A program made the position numbers and the translations under genes. The notes below the pieces were generated by a model. That model made no database searches, was not told the DNA's origin, and was given only the letters and a program-made list of their open reading frames with translations. From Miniphocaeibacter halophilus (GTDB taxonomy: Bacteria > Bacillota > Clostridia > Tissierellales > Peptoniphilaceae): a stretch of DNA of 64,000 nucleotides. Shown in pieces: positions 37,346 through 45,882 of the stretch. Location of the stretch: the NCBI RefSeq assembly GCF_016458825.1, contig NZ_CP066744.1, forward strand, positions 129,001-193,000, written 5' to 3'. The stretch's first letter is position 1, and the number at the start of each line of letters is the position of its first letter.

Positions 37346-38830
37346 ATGTTTTTTTTATTTATTTTAGGAATGTTTCTATTAATAGTGGGAGGATATTTCT
37401 ACGGAAAGTTCTGTGAAAGGGTTTTTGGTCCAGATGACAGGGAAACACCGGCAGTTAAAAGCTACGACGGGGTAGACTATGTACCTATGAAAAGTTGGAA
37501 AAATAAACTTATTGAATTACTTAATATTGCAGGTACCGGCCCAATACTAGGTCCTATTCAAGGTATTTTATTTGGTCCTGTTGCTTTTATAACCATTCCT
37601 ATTGGATGTGTTTTAGCAGGAGCCTTACATGATTATTTTGTTGGTATGATCTCTATGAGAAACAATGGAGCACAGGTACCTAAATTAGTTTCAAAATACA
37701 TGGGAAATACTATGAATAAAGTCTATAATATTGTTATTTGGCTATTAATGTTACTTACAGGTGTAGTATTTATTTATACACCAGGGGACTTAATAGTTAA
37801 CGATATTCTTCACATGGATATTAATTCAAATGTTATTTGGATTGTTTATGCCGCAATTTTATTTTATTATATTATTTCTACAATTTTCCCAATTGATAAG
37901 ATAATCGGTAGGGTATATCCTTTATTTGGTGCAGTTTTAATTATATCTGCCATTGGAGTATTCATAGGTATTATAAGAGATGGTGGTGCAAATTTACACA
38001 ATCTTACAAATACTGGCTTGCTTTTTGCAAAACATCCAACAGGTCAAAAATTCATACCTGTATTCTTTATAACTGTTGCCTGTGGTATTATGTCCGGTTT
38101 TCATGGTTCTCAAGCAACGTTAATTTCAAGAACTGTAAAACATGAGAAAGAAGGCCGTGGAGTATTCTATAATATGATGATAGGAGAAGGCCTTATTGCT
38201 ATGGTATGGGCAGCTGGAGCAATGATTTTATTTAACTCCGGTACTGACGTATCAACCGGTGCTACAGAAATGGTAGGAATTATTTCAAGGGAATTTATGG
38301 GAACAGTTGGTGGTCTTTTTGCTATAGCTGGGGTTATAGTACTACCTATTACTTCTGGTGATACAGCCTTTAGATCCTTAAGGTTAATGATAGCTGAGCA
38401 ATTTAATATTGACCAAAAATCCGCTGTAAAAAGAGTTGTTCTTTCCTTAATTATATTTGTACCGGCTATTGCAATTCTTTTCTTTGCAAAATCAAATGCT
38501 GACGGATTTAACTTATTATGGAGATATTTTGGATTTACAAATCAATTTGTAGCTGTTTTTGCCCTAGCATTAATTACAGTATATTTAAAAGCCCATGGAA
38601 AGAATTATTGGATTTCCATGATTCCAGGATTTTACTATACCTTTATAGTTGCTTCCTATATATTCCATGAACCTATTGGTTTTGGTTTAGAAAGTCGTTT
38701 AGGTTTAGATCCTCAAAGTTATACAATATCCTATATTTTAGGAGCAGTTTTTGTAGTTCTTTTCTATATATTAGTATTAAAAATTACTTCAAAAAGAAAA
38801 GATGAAATAATTAAATTAGATAAAATTTAA
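37346..38830 (+). CDS. CstA-family peptide/pyruvate transporter
   Basis: A 494-residue membrane protein with about 14 helices. It matches the shorter CstA-type proteins: GTGPILGPIQGILFGP near residue 64, SGFHGSQATLISRT near 250, and ITSGDTAFRSLRL near 328. E. coli relatives CstA and BtsT take up peptides or pyruvate. An AAAGGAGG site precedes ATG 37346. It stands alone, with a terminator shared with trpA. Confidence 0.9.
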   Translation: MFFLFILGMFLLIVGGYFYGKFCERVFGPDDRETPAVKSYDGVDYVPMKSWKNKLIELLNIAGTGPILGPIQGILFGPVAFITIPIGCVLAGALHDYFVGMISMRNNGAQVPKLVSKYMGNTMNKVYNIVIWLLMLLTGVVFIYTPGDLIVNDILHMDINSNVIWIVYAAILFYYIISTIFPIDKIIGRVYPLFGAVLIISAIGVFIGIIRDGGANLHNLTNTGLLFAKHPTGQKFIPVFFITVACGIMSGFHGSQATLISRTVKHEKEGRGVFYNMMIGEGLIAMVWAAGAMILFNSGTDVSTGATEMVGIISREFMGTVGGLFAIAGVIVLPITSGDTAFRSLRLMIAEQFNIDQKSAVKRVVLSLIIFVPAIAILFFAKSNADGFNLLWRYFGFTNQFVAVFALALITVYLKAHGKNYWISMIPGFYYTFIVASYIFHEPIGFGLESRLGLDPQSYTISYILGAVFVVLFYILVLKITSKRKDEIIKLDKI

Positions 38831-38868
38831 AAATAAAGCTAAGGGATTATTCCCCTAGCTTTATTTTT
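38831..38868. terminator. Bidirectional terminator between cstA and trpA
   Basis: AAATAAAGCTAAGGG and its near complement CCCCTAGCTTTATTTTT form a strong stem with loop ATTATT, T-rich on both strands, between convergent genes. Confidence 0.9.
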
Positions 38869-38915
38869 GTTTTTGAAAAAATACTTTCTAGTAAAATTAT
38901 TAATAATGATTTGCT

Positions 38916-39686
38916 TTAAGCTATAGTATTTTTTATTTCCTTTATAAATTTAAAAACTTTTTCCGGAGCTTCTTCTCCACTTTCTTCAATTATATTAACA
39001 ATAGCTGAATCTAAAATAATTCCGTCAGAAATTTCTGACATTTCCTTTATTTGTTCCTCATTTTCTATTCCAAATCCTATTAAAATCGGTATATTGGTAT
39101 TTTCTTTTACAAATTTTGCAAATTCTTTAACTCCGTCAGGAAATTTTTTTCTAACTCCTGCTAATCCCATGGAAGAAACTAAGTAGGCAAATCCTTTAGC
39201 ATCTTTTGCTAACATTTCAATCCTATTTTTAGAAACAGGAGGAACTAAAGTAATCATAATAATTCCATATTTATCTGCAAAAACTTTCATTTCATCTCTT
39301 TCTTCAAATGGTAGGTCAGGCACGATTATACCGTCTGCACCAACTTCTTTGCATTTTTTGAAAAATTCATCATAGCCATATTTAAATACAGGATTACAAT
39401 AAGTTAAAAATACAATAGGAACATTTACTTTTTTTCTCACAGTTTCTACTAAGTCAAAGGCCTTTTCTATTTTCATACCGTTTTTTAAAGCCTTTATATT
39501 TGCATTATGAATTACTTCACCTTCAGCATTTGGATCTGAAAATGGAATCCCTATTTCTATTAAATCAGTTCCGGCTTCAACCATTTTATATATAACCTTC
39601 TCCGATATATCTATTGTTGGATGGCCTGCTGTAATATATCCTATGAAAGATTTTTTGTCTTTTAAAGCTTCCTCTATTCTATTCAT
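38916..39686 (-). CDS. trpA: Tryptophan synthase alpha subunit
   Basis: Cleaves indole-3-glycerol phosphate to indole, passed to TrpB. It is 256 residues, a normal TIM barrel. The catalytic glutamate and aspartate lie in [11 protein letters not shown], followed by [11 protein letters not shown] in place of the commoner [18 protein letters not shown] is the phosphate-binding loop. It overlaps trpB by 8 bases. No trpEGDCF genes are visible in the window. Confidence 0.95.
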   Translation of the reverse strand: MNRIEEALKDKKSFIGYITAGHPTIDISEKVIYKMVEAGTDLIEIGIPFSDPNAEGEVIHNANIKALKNGMKIEKAFDLVETVRKKVNVPIVFLTYCNPVFKYGYDEFFKKCKEVGADGIIVPDLPFEERDEMKVFADKYGIIMITLVPPVSKNRIEMLAKDAKGFAYLVSSMGLAGVRKKFPDGVKEFAKFVKENTNIPILIGFGIENEEQIKEMSEISDGIILDSAIVNIIEESGEEAPEKVFKFIKEIKNTIA

Positions 39687-40863
39687 CTATATTCTCCCCT
39701 CTGTATCTTGCAATAGCAGCTACATCTTTGTCCCCTCTACCTGATAAGCAAACTATAATACTGTCTTCTGGTCTATATTCTTTTGCAATTTCCAGTGCTT
39801 TTGATAATGCAAAAGAAGATTCTACAGCACAGATAATCCCTTCTTTTTTAGCTAAATATTCAAAGGCTTGTACTGACTCCTCATCGGTTACCGGAACGTA
39901 CTCCGCTCTTTTTGTCTCATGTAAATAGGAATGTTCCGGTCCAATGCCAGGGTAATCCAATCCTGCTGAAATTGAATAAACCGGTGCAATTTGTCCCTGG
40001 CTATCTTGAACAAAATATGATTTCATACCGTGAAATATTCCAACTTCTCCTGTAGTTATTGTAGCAGCATGCTTTCCTGTTTCTATGCCCAAACCTGCTG
40101 CTTCACATCCTATTAAGCGTACATCTTTTTCTTCAATGAAATCTGCAAACATTCCTATTGCATTACTTCCTCCTCCTACACAAGCTAAAACCGCCTTAGG
40201 AAGTTTACCTTCAACTTCAAGTATTTGTTTTTTTGCTTCCTTGCTAATTACAGATTGAAAATATTTAACCATTGCCGGATAAGGATGAGGTCCAACTGCT
40301 GAACCAAGTACATAGAAAGTGTCATCAAATCTACCTGCTAACTCCCTAATTGTTGCATTTACAGCGTCCTTTAGGGTTTCTGTACCTTCCCTTACTGCAT
40401 TTACTTTAGCTCCAAGTAATTTCATTCTATAAACATTTAAGGCTTGACGGTCTGTATCTTCCTTTCCCATAAATATCTCACATTCCATTCCAAAAAGTGC
40501 CGCAATTGTTGCTGTAGCCACTCCATGTTGGCCTGCTCCCGTTTCAGCAATAAGTCTTGTTTTGCCTAATTTTTTTGCTATAAGAGCCTGTCCAATTACA
40601 TTATTTATTTTATGAGCTCCCGTATGATTTAAATCTTCCCTTTTTAAATATACTTTCGCTCCTCCTAAATCCTCTGAAATATTTTTTGCATAATATAATA
40701 AAGATGGCCTATTAACATAATTTTTTAATAGATCCTTATACTCTTTTATAAAACTTTCGTCTTCTATACATTCATAAAAGGTTTTTTCAATTTTTTTCAT
40801 TTCTTCCATTACAACTTCCGGCATATATTGCCCACCATGTTGACCGTAACGTCCTTTATTCAT
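39679..40863 (-). CDS. trpB: Tryptophan synthase beta subunit
   Basis: PLP enzyme joining indole and serine to make tryptophan. It has 394 residues. The PLP lysine is in HTGAHKINN, the substrate loop is AETGAGQHG, and the phosphate site is GGGSNAIG. It is of the TrpB1 type, consistent with its partner TrpA. Expression should follow the Trp T-box upstream. Confidence 0.97.
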   Translation of the reverse strand: MNKGRYGQHGGQYMPEVVMEEMKKIEKTFYECIEDESFIKEYKDLLKNYVNRPSLLYYAKNISEDLGGAKVYLKREDLNHTGAHKINNVIGQALIAKKLGKTRLIAETGAGQHGVATATIAALFGMECEIFMGKEDTDRQALNVYRMKLLGAKVNAVREGTETLKDAVNATIRELAGRFDDTFYVLGSAVGPHPYPAMVKYFQSVISKEAKKQILEVEGKLPKAVLACVGGGSNAIGMFADFIEEKDVRLIGCEAAGLGIETGKHAATITTGEVGIFHGMKSYFVQDSQGQIAPVYSISAGLDYPGIGPEHSYLHETKRAEYVPVTDEESVQAFEYLAKKEGIICAVESSFALSKALEIAKEYRPEDSIIVCLSGRGDKDVAAIARYRGENIDE

Positions 40864-41040
40864 TTTAACTCTCCTTAAAAATTATAAATTTATACTAAAA
40901 ACATCTTCTAACCTATTTAAATAATTAAAACCTATCTTATTTTTATCTACGCCAGTAAAATTTCTCTTTGATTTTTGACCTGTACAACACAAAAGTTACA
41001 CTCTTCATTTTTAACTCCTAAAATTTATAAAAATATTAAA

Positions 41041-41318
41041 TAATAAAAAAACCGCCCTCGACAATATATGTCAAGGGCGGTAAATATAAAAATTCACCAC
41101 GGTGCCACCTTGTTTTAAGCACAACGCTTACTCTATCAGGGTACCATCATACCCCTGGCAACTCACGTATGCCCTACGTCATAGAATACTAAGCCTAAGC
41201 TTTTCACTATGCCCTCAGTGGTCCATTTAATAATCTGCTTACTGCTGTTTCTCACCATCCCAGCTCTCTTTAAGGGCTAACAATTATTCTTATCTCCACT
41301 TCATCGGTTTAAAGTTAT
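41041..41318 (-). promoter_or_regulatory. T-box riboswitch of trpBA, Trp (TGG) specifier
   Basis: Minus-strand leader with lower stem AGTGG/CCACT, inner stem AATAAT/ATTATT, AGAGAG and GGGATGGTGAGA motifs, then the T-box AAGGTGGCACCGTGG (near 41096-41110). It ends in a strong terminator ACCGCCCTTGACA...TGTCGAGGGCGGTTTTTTT (41049-41084). The specifier loop 3' strand is AAATGGA: TGG (41225-41223) followed by A, a tryptophan codon. Uncharged tRNA-Trp would allow read-through into trpBA. Confidence 0.95.
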
Positions 41319-41333
41319 ATGAAATTAAATATG

Positions 41334-41362
41334 ATAATACTATATTATTTTTCCTTTGTCAA
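41334..41362 (-). promoter_or_regulatory. Promoter of the trpBA T-box leader
   Basis: Minus-strand TTGACA (41362-41357), 17-base spacer, TATTAT (41339-41334): a near-consensus sigma-A promoter immediately before the T-box and just after the lipoprotein gene. Confidence 0.8.
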
Positions 41363-41372
41363 ATATTTTTAT

Positions 41373-41927
41373 TTATTCTTTTGGAATTTTATCATGGAAT
41401 ATAATCATCCATGGTGATTTATACTTGTGTAAATTTGATATTTTAAAATTACCATTTTCTTCAGATACTGTAAATTCCGATTCTACATCTTCTGAAATAA
41501 TAACCTCTTTATTTTTTACTACTACTCCAGTATAATTTACCTTATATTTTTTCCCTAGGCTACTATCTTTAACATATTTAATATCTATGTTTTCTACTTC
41601 TGCTTTGTATTTATTTATATCTTCAATATATATATATAATATTGACTTATCAATTATTTCTTCATAAAGGTCCTCTGTGAAAAATTTCCTATACTTTTCT
41701 CCTAATTTATTTGAATTTCCGGCACTATTTTCTGATTCTGTAGGAGAATCTTTTATTCCCAATTCGCTAACTGACAAACTAGGAATTTCTTTTGAATCCT
41801 CTTCAAAACTACCATAGTTAAGTTCTATAAAATCCTTAATTAATTTTTCCTCAGAATTATTTAATGAGCAACTAACAAGTATAAAAATTGTCATTGAAAA
41901 TAATAATATTAATTTAAGCTTTTTCAT
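41373..41927 (-). CDS. Lipoprotein of unknown function
   Basis: A 184-residue predicted lipoprotein: basic N-terminus, hydrophobic stretch and lipobox with Cys at residue 20 (FILVSC). The mature part is hydrophilic, with an EDSKEIPSLSVSELGI segment and a C-terminal KYKSPWMIIFHDK; I recognise no family. The AAGGAT ribosome binding site touches the proposed left end of the IS110 element, so its native upstream promoter has probably been displaced. Confidence 0.7.
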   Translation of the reverse strand: MKKLKLILLFSMTIFILVSCSLNNSEEKLIKDFIELNYGSFEEDSKEIPSLSVSELGIKDSPTESENSAGNSNKLGEKYRKFFTEDLYEEIIDKSILYIYIEDINKYKAEVENIDIKYVKDSSLGKKYKVNYTGVVVKNKEVIISEDVESEFTVSEENGNFKISNLHKYKSPWMIIFHDKIPKE

Positions 41928-41952
41928 AATCTTATCCTTGTATAATGAACTA

Positions 41953-42140
41953 AGTCAACTATAGTTCATTGTTTTTTATGTTTTATATATAATAAACATA
42001 ATGTTGTGGATTGGTTTTTACTCCTATAGTTCGACTATTTAATTAAGTCTCCAACCACATATCTATGTTTTATTGTTTATTAGTTAGATAACGCTAGACG
42101 TTTTATCTAGAACAAGGATACACAACATAGCCTATGTGGA
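41953..42140 (+). ncRNA. Candidate IS110 bridge RNA
   Basis: Two modules upstream of the transposase have the stem / internal loop / hairpin form of bridge RNA loops. Module 1: TTGG/CCAA helix (42011-42014 with 42051-42054), loop arms TTTTTACTCCT and TTAATTAAGTCT, hairpin ATAGT-TCG-ACTAT (42026-42038). Module 2: helix CCACATA-T-CTATGTT with AACATAG-CC-TATGTGG (42055-42069 and 42124-42139), inner hairpin 42087-42107. Module 2 arms contain TAGTTAG, equal to the right end (43432-43438), and ACAAGGATA (42112-42120), complementary to the left boundary (41933-41941). This is what a donor-binding loop should show. Confidence 0.6.
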
Positions 42141-42172
42141 AAACACAACAAATTTAATTGAGGTGATTTTTT

Positions 42173-43333
42173 ATGATATATGTTGGTATCGATGTTTCTA
42201 AAAATAAGCATGATTGTTTTATTGTTCATTCTGATGGTACTGTTATCAAGGATGTTTTTACTATTCCTAATTCTATTGAAGGTTTTAAGTATCTAATTGA
42301 TTCTATTCCTTCTACTGATGAAATTGTAAAAGTGGGGCTTGAAGCCACTGGACATTATAGCATTAATATCGCTAATTTTCTTAACAGCAATGGTTACCCA
42401 CCCATTATCCTCAATCCGCTTCAAACTAGTCTTTTCAGAAAAGCTCTAACGCTTAGAAAGACTAAAACCGATAAGGTTGATGCTAAGTGTATTGCTTCTA
42501 TGCTAAGTAATCCTGACTTAAAACCCCACTCTAATCTAGATTATCAGATTTTGGAGTTAAAGTCATTAACTAGACATAGAAAACGTCTTAGGGAACAATC
42601 TTCTAAGCTAAAGGTTTCTTTAAACCGCCTTGTTGAAATTATGTTTCCTGAGATTACTGATTGTCTGTATTCTATTAATCAAAAATCTACTATGGCTATT
42701 CTTTATGAGTTTCCATCTCTTAAATTAATAGCTGATGCTCACCTTACTAAGTTTACTAATATCCTTAAGAAAAATTCTAAGGGCAAGTATTCCAAGGCTA
42801 AAGCAATTGATATCAAAAACTCTGCTAAAAACTCTATTGGTTCTGATAGTAGAGCTTTAAGTTTTGAACTTAAGCAAACTATCCGTCTAATCAATGATAT
42901 CGAAGAGGAGCTTATATTACTTGATAATGAGATAAAATCAATTATGGAGAATGTTCAAAGTCCTATTTTGACTATACCTGGTATCTCATATAATCTAGGT
43001 TCTATTATCTTATCGGAGATAGGTGATATCCATAGATTTTCTTCTTCTTCAAAGCTTGTAGCTTTTGCAGGGCTCGATCCTTCTACCTACCAATCCGGTA
43101 ATTTTAGAGCCAGTAATGTTTCTATGGTAAAGCGAGGTTCACCTTACTTAAGATGGGCTTTATTACAAGCCGCTAGGCTAATTTCTATGAGAGATAACAA
43201 CTTTAAAAACTATTACCAAAAGAAACGCAGTGAAGGTAAGTGTCATAATGTTGCTATTACTCATGTTGCTAAAAAACTTATTAGAGTTCTTCACTATTTG
43301 TTAATTAACGATTTAGAGTTTGTTCCACAATAG
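42173..43333 (+). CDS. IS110-family transposase (DEDD recombinase)
   Basis: A 386-residue transposase. The RuvC-like N-terminal domain shows the DEDD set: Asp in GIDVSKNKHD (residue 7), Glu in VGLEATGHYS, and two Asp in KTDKVDAKCIAS. The C-terminal Tnp domain has FAGLDPSTYQSGNFRAS and MVKRGSPYLRWALLQAA, with the conserved serine used in strand exchange. It has full length and no frame break, so the element may be active. A GAGGTGA ribosome binding site precedes the ATG. Confidence 0.95.
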   Translation: MIYVGIDVSKNKHDCFIVHSDGTVIKDVFTIPNSIEGFKYLIDSIPSTDEIVKVGLEATGHYSINIANFLNSNGYPPIILNPLQTSLFRKALTLRKTKTDKVDAKCIASMLSNPDLKPHSNLDYQILELKSLTRHRKRLREQSSKLKVSLNRLVEIMFPEITDCLYSINQKSTMAILYEFPSLKLIADAHLTKFTNILKKNSKGKYSKAKAIDIKNSAKNSIGSDSRALSFELKQTIRLINDIEEELILLDNEIKSIMENVQSPILTIPGISYNLGSIILSEIGDIHRFSSSSKLVAFAGLDPSTYQSGNFRASNVSMVKRGSPYLRWALLQAARLISMRDNNFKNYYQKKRSEGKCHNVAITHVAKKLIRVLHYLLINDLEFVPQ

Positions 43334-43488
43334 TGTTTTTATAATTTCTATTGTTGATAACTTATTTTTTGTGTGCCTATTTTTAGATATTTAATTGTCT
43401 GCGTAATTTATCTTTTTTACTTGACTTCATATAGTTAGTCTTTTTAATTGTATTATATAGAAAAAAGTATATATTTACTTAAAATAAA

Positions 43489-44985
43489 GGTTCTTTGTCA
43501 AATGGTGTTGGTATACAATAAACTAACAAACTACTTTTATATCAGGCAGCTATATAGTTGCCTGATAATTCTTTATTGGCTTCATTAAATTTTTAATTAT
43601 AAAAACCCTATTTCTAAAATTATAAAATGACCTATATCCAAAAACTATTCTTTTTATACTTTTAATAAGATTATTAGTACCTTCCAAGGGTCCATTTGTA
43701 ATGTCCGTACTTAAAGTGTTTTTCACATATTCAAAATATTTTAACAAGGTGTTTATAGCTACTTTCATTTGCTCACTTACTGTATCCTTAAATAAAGTTA
43801 AATGTTCCCTTAATCCTTTAGAATTTTCACATCTAATATCAGATAAAAGAATTTGATAAACCTCATATGTTTTCTTTAAATTATCATCAATAGCTATAGT
43901 TTCATTTACTACATCAGATGTGCTTTTCCACTTACTAAAATGTGTCCATTTACTAAAGTGGATTATATCAAGTTTAGAAGAATCCTTTTGAATTAGCTTC
44001 CAATATCTTTTTAATCTTTTATATTCAATAGAGGAAGTACTAAAGTTTTTCATTATTTCAATCCTTGTTTTTAACAAAGCTCTGCCAATAAGATTTACAA
44101 TATGAAACTTATCTAAAACTATTTGAGCATTAGGAAAAACATCCTTAATTAATGACATATAAGGTTTATATATATATATATACAAATATATTTAACATTT
44201 GCTCTTGCTTTATAGGTAAACTTTCTAAAATATTTAGTTAAATAAGGGAGAGTACGATTTTCAACAATATCTATAATATTAAAATTCTTCCTATCACCAT
44301 TACAAAAGATAAAGCTCATACTGCCCTTAGCATCTTTAGTGGATTTGAATTCATCAAAACACAAAGTTTCAGGCAGATATGACTTGTTAACTCTAAAAGC
44401 CTTATAATTAGCCTCTAAAGAACGACTAACAGTATTAGAAGATACGTAATTTAACCTAGCAATATCCTTTTGACTTATTTTCATAGTTAGATTTTCAGTT
44501 ATATGTAATTTTACCCTATTTGAAATAAAACAATTTTTCTCTACAATATTGGTTTTTGCTGTAAAAGTATGAGAACATTCTTTACAAAAAAATCTTTGTT
44601 TTCTTAATTTTAAAATAGTAGGATCTCCATTTAGTGGAAGAAGTTTAATATTTGATATTTTATTTCCGTGCTTAATAATTGCATTCTTGTCCATATTTCC
44701 ACAAATTGGACAAACATTAGGAGTATAAGAAAGTTTAGCGTCTATAACTTTATATGTTACATTGTTCTTTCTCATGTTATTGCTGAATTTAATAAATTTA
44801 ATATTCTTATCTTTTATTCCTAAGAAATCTAAGATATAATTACTTGTAGACATAATGACCTCCGATTGGTATTTTGTAGTGAATTTATTGTATCGGAAAA
44901 ATGGTTGTTATGTCTCTTTTTTATAAAAAAATGGTGCTGGAGAAGATTTTCATTTTCCTTCACCAACACCATAAATTATAGAACC
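43489..44985 (-). mobile_element. ISL3-family insertion sequence
   Basis: A 1,497-bp element bounded by 24-bp imperfect inverted repeats: GGTTCTTTGTCAAATGGTGT.. at 43489-43512 and, inverted at 44962-44985, GGTTCTATAATTTATGGTGT... Both continue TGGT. It is flanked by perfect 8-bp direct repeats AAAATAAA (43481-43488 and 44986-44993), the target-duplication length of ISL3. The intact repeats suggest a fairly recent insertion. Its transposase gene is frame-broken. Confidence 0.93.
43550..44853 (-). pseudogene. ISL3-family transposase, frame-broken at a TA repeat
   Basis: Two overlapping frames together make a full ISL3 transposase. The upstream one (44149-44853) has the zinc-finger CPICGN and CKECSHTF, the helix-turn-helix and the first catalytic Asp (LCFDEF). 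The downstream one (43550-44185) has FPNAQIVLDKFHIV and the C-terminal NGPLEGTNNLIKSIKR with the catalytic Glu. The break is at eight TA units (44167-44182). Seven units would restore the frame. The codon in that tract where relatives have an Asp (ID-x-Y-x-PY) would still be Tyr. Confidence 0.9.
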
Positions 44986-45013
44986 AAAATAAATATATAC
45001 TTTTAGACTTATT

Positions 45014-45823
45014 TTATTTTATTGCTGCTAGTTTGTGTAAATTTAAAGTCAATCCACCATCTACTGTAAAATCTGTACCTGTAATAAAGGAAGCTTTATC
45101 GCTAGCTAAAAATTCAACCATATTTGCAATATCCTCTGCCTTACCTGTTCTTCCCATAGGTGTTACAGATTTTAAGAAATCCATTTGCTCAGGATGTTCC
45201 CTTGCTGCTTCTTCAGCCATTGGAGTTAAAATAATTCCTGGAGATACTGAAAGGATTCTCGCTCCCTTTTCTCCATATTTTTCTGCATTCTTTTTAACTA
45301 ATAATCTAACTCCCTTTTTAGAGAAATTATAGGCATTTGAAGAATTGCCTTCCATTAATTTTTCAAGTTTATCTAAGTTATTATCCTTTGACGGTTCTTG
45401 TAATAATTCATTATATTCCGGATTATCAGGTATAACTGAGCCCATCATGGAACTAATTAATATAAGTACAGAATCCTTACTTAAATAATTATATAGTTCA
45501 TCTATTAGAATTTCCGGTCCCATTAAATCTATTTCAAGTGTTTTTCTTACATCTGCACCGTCTCCACTTACCCCAGCAGAGTTTACTACTGAACCGATTT
45601 CCCCTAAGGATTTAGCATATTCCAACAAATCTTTTACAGAGTCCCTTTTTGAAACATCTCCAATAAAATATTTTGCATTTACATTTAAATTACTTAACTC
45701 TTTTACGGCTTTTTGTAGTTTAACTTCATTTCTTCCTGTTATTACTACAACGCCTTCTGGAAGTTTCTTTGCACATTCAAAACCTATGCCACTTCCTCCA
45801 CCTGTTACAATATGAACTTTCAT
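45014..45823 (-). CDS. Short-chain dehydrogenase/reductase
   Basis: A 269-residue SDR. The cofactor motif TGGGSGIG is at residues 7-14, NSAG near 82, a catalytic Ser in LILISSMMGS, and the YxxxK pair in YNFSKKG near 165. The C-terminal PMGRTGKAEDIANMVEFL and GTDFTVDGG are typical of classical SDRs. It probably reduces a ketone or oxidises an alcohol; the substrate is unknown. It lies 59 bases after the aldo/keto reductase gene. Its terminator has probably been split by the ISL3 element. Confidence 0.9.
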   Translation of the reverse strand: MKVHIVTGGGSGIGFECAKKLPEGVVVITGRNEVKLQKAVKELSNLNVNAKYFIGDVSKRDSVKDLLEYAKSLGEIGSVVNSAGVSGDGADVRKTLEIDLMGPEILIDELYNYLSKDSVLILISSMMGSVIPDNPEYNELLQEPSKDNNLDKLEKLMEGNSSNAYNFSKKGVRLLVKKNAEKYGEKGARILSVSPGIILTPMAEEAAREHPEQMDFLKSVTPMGRTGKAEDIANMVEFLASDKASFITGTDFTVDGGLTLNLHKLAAIK

Positions 45824-45882
45824 TAAAATTCCTCCTTAAAAAAATCAAAAAACATAATTACAATCTACCTATATATTACATA

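Larger units (their letters stand above)
41937..43441 (+). mobile_element. IS110-family insertion sequence
   Basis: About 1.5 kb element without terminal inverted repeats, encoding a DEDD transposase. Proposed ends share a CT dinucleotide (41937-41938 and 43440-43441), as expected for IS110 core sites. Joining the ends in a circle places TTGACT (43421-43426) 17 bases before TATAAT (41941-41946), a junction promoter known from this family. Removing the element joins AATCTTATC-CT-TTTTTAATTG and puts a TATAAT box upstream of the lipoprotein gene. The ends are my reading and could be off by a few bases. Confidence 0.7.
43463..45004 (-). terminator. Terminator of the SDR gene, split by the ISL3 element
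   Basis: Removing the IS and one target copy joins AAAAGTATATATTTA (43463-43477), a 7-base loop CTTAAAA, and TAAATATATACTTTT (44990-45004), a perfect 15-bp hairpin. On the minus strand it is followed by TTTTTTC and lies about 10 bases after the SDR stop codon, the usual terminator position. The present sequence keeps the two arms 1.5 kb apart. Confidence 0.75.

Noticed and set aside
44161-44190. TA repeat as a CRISPR or satellite array
   Set aside because: It is a simple eight-unit dinucleotide tract inside a transposase gene; no spaced repeats or cas genes occur in the window.
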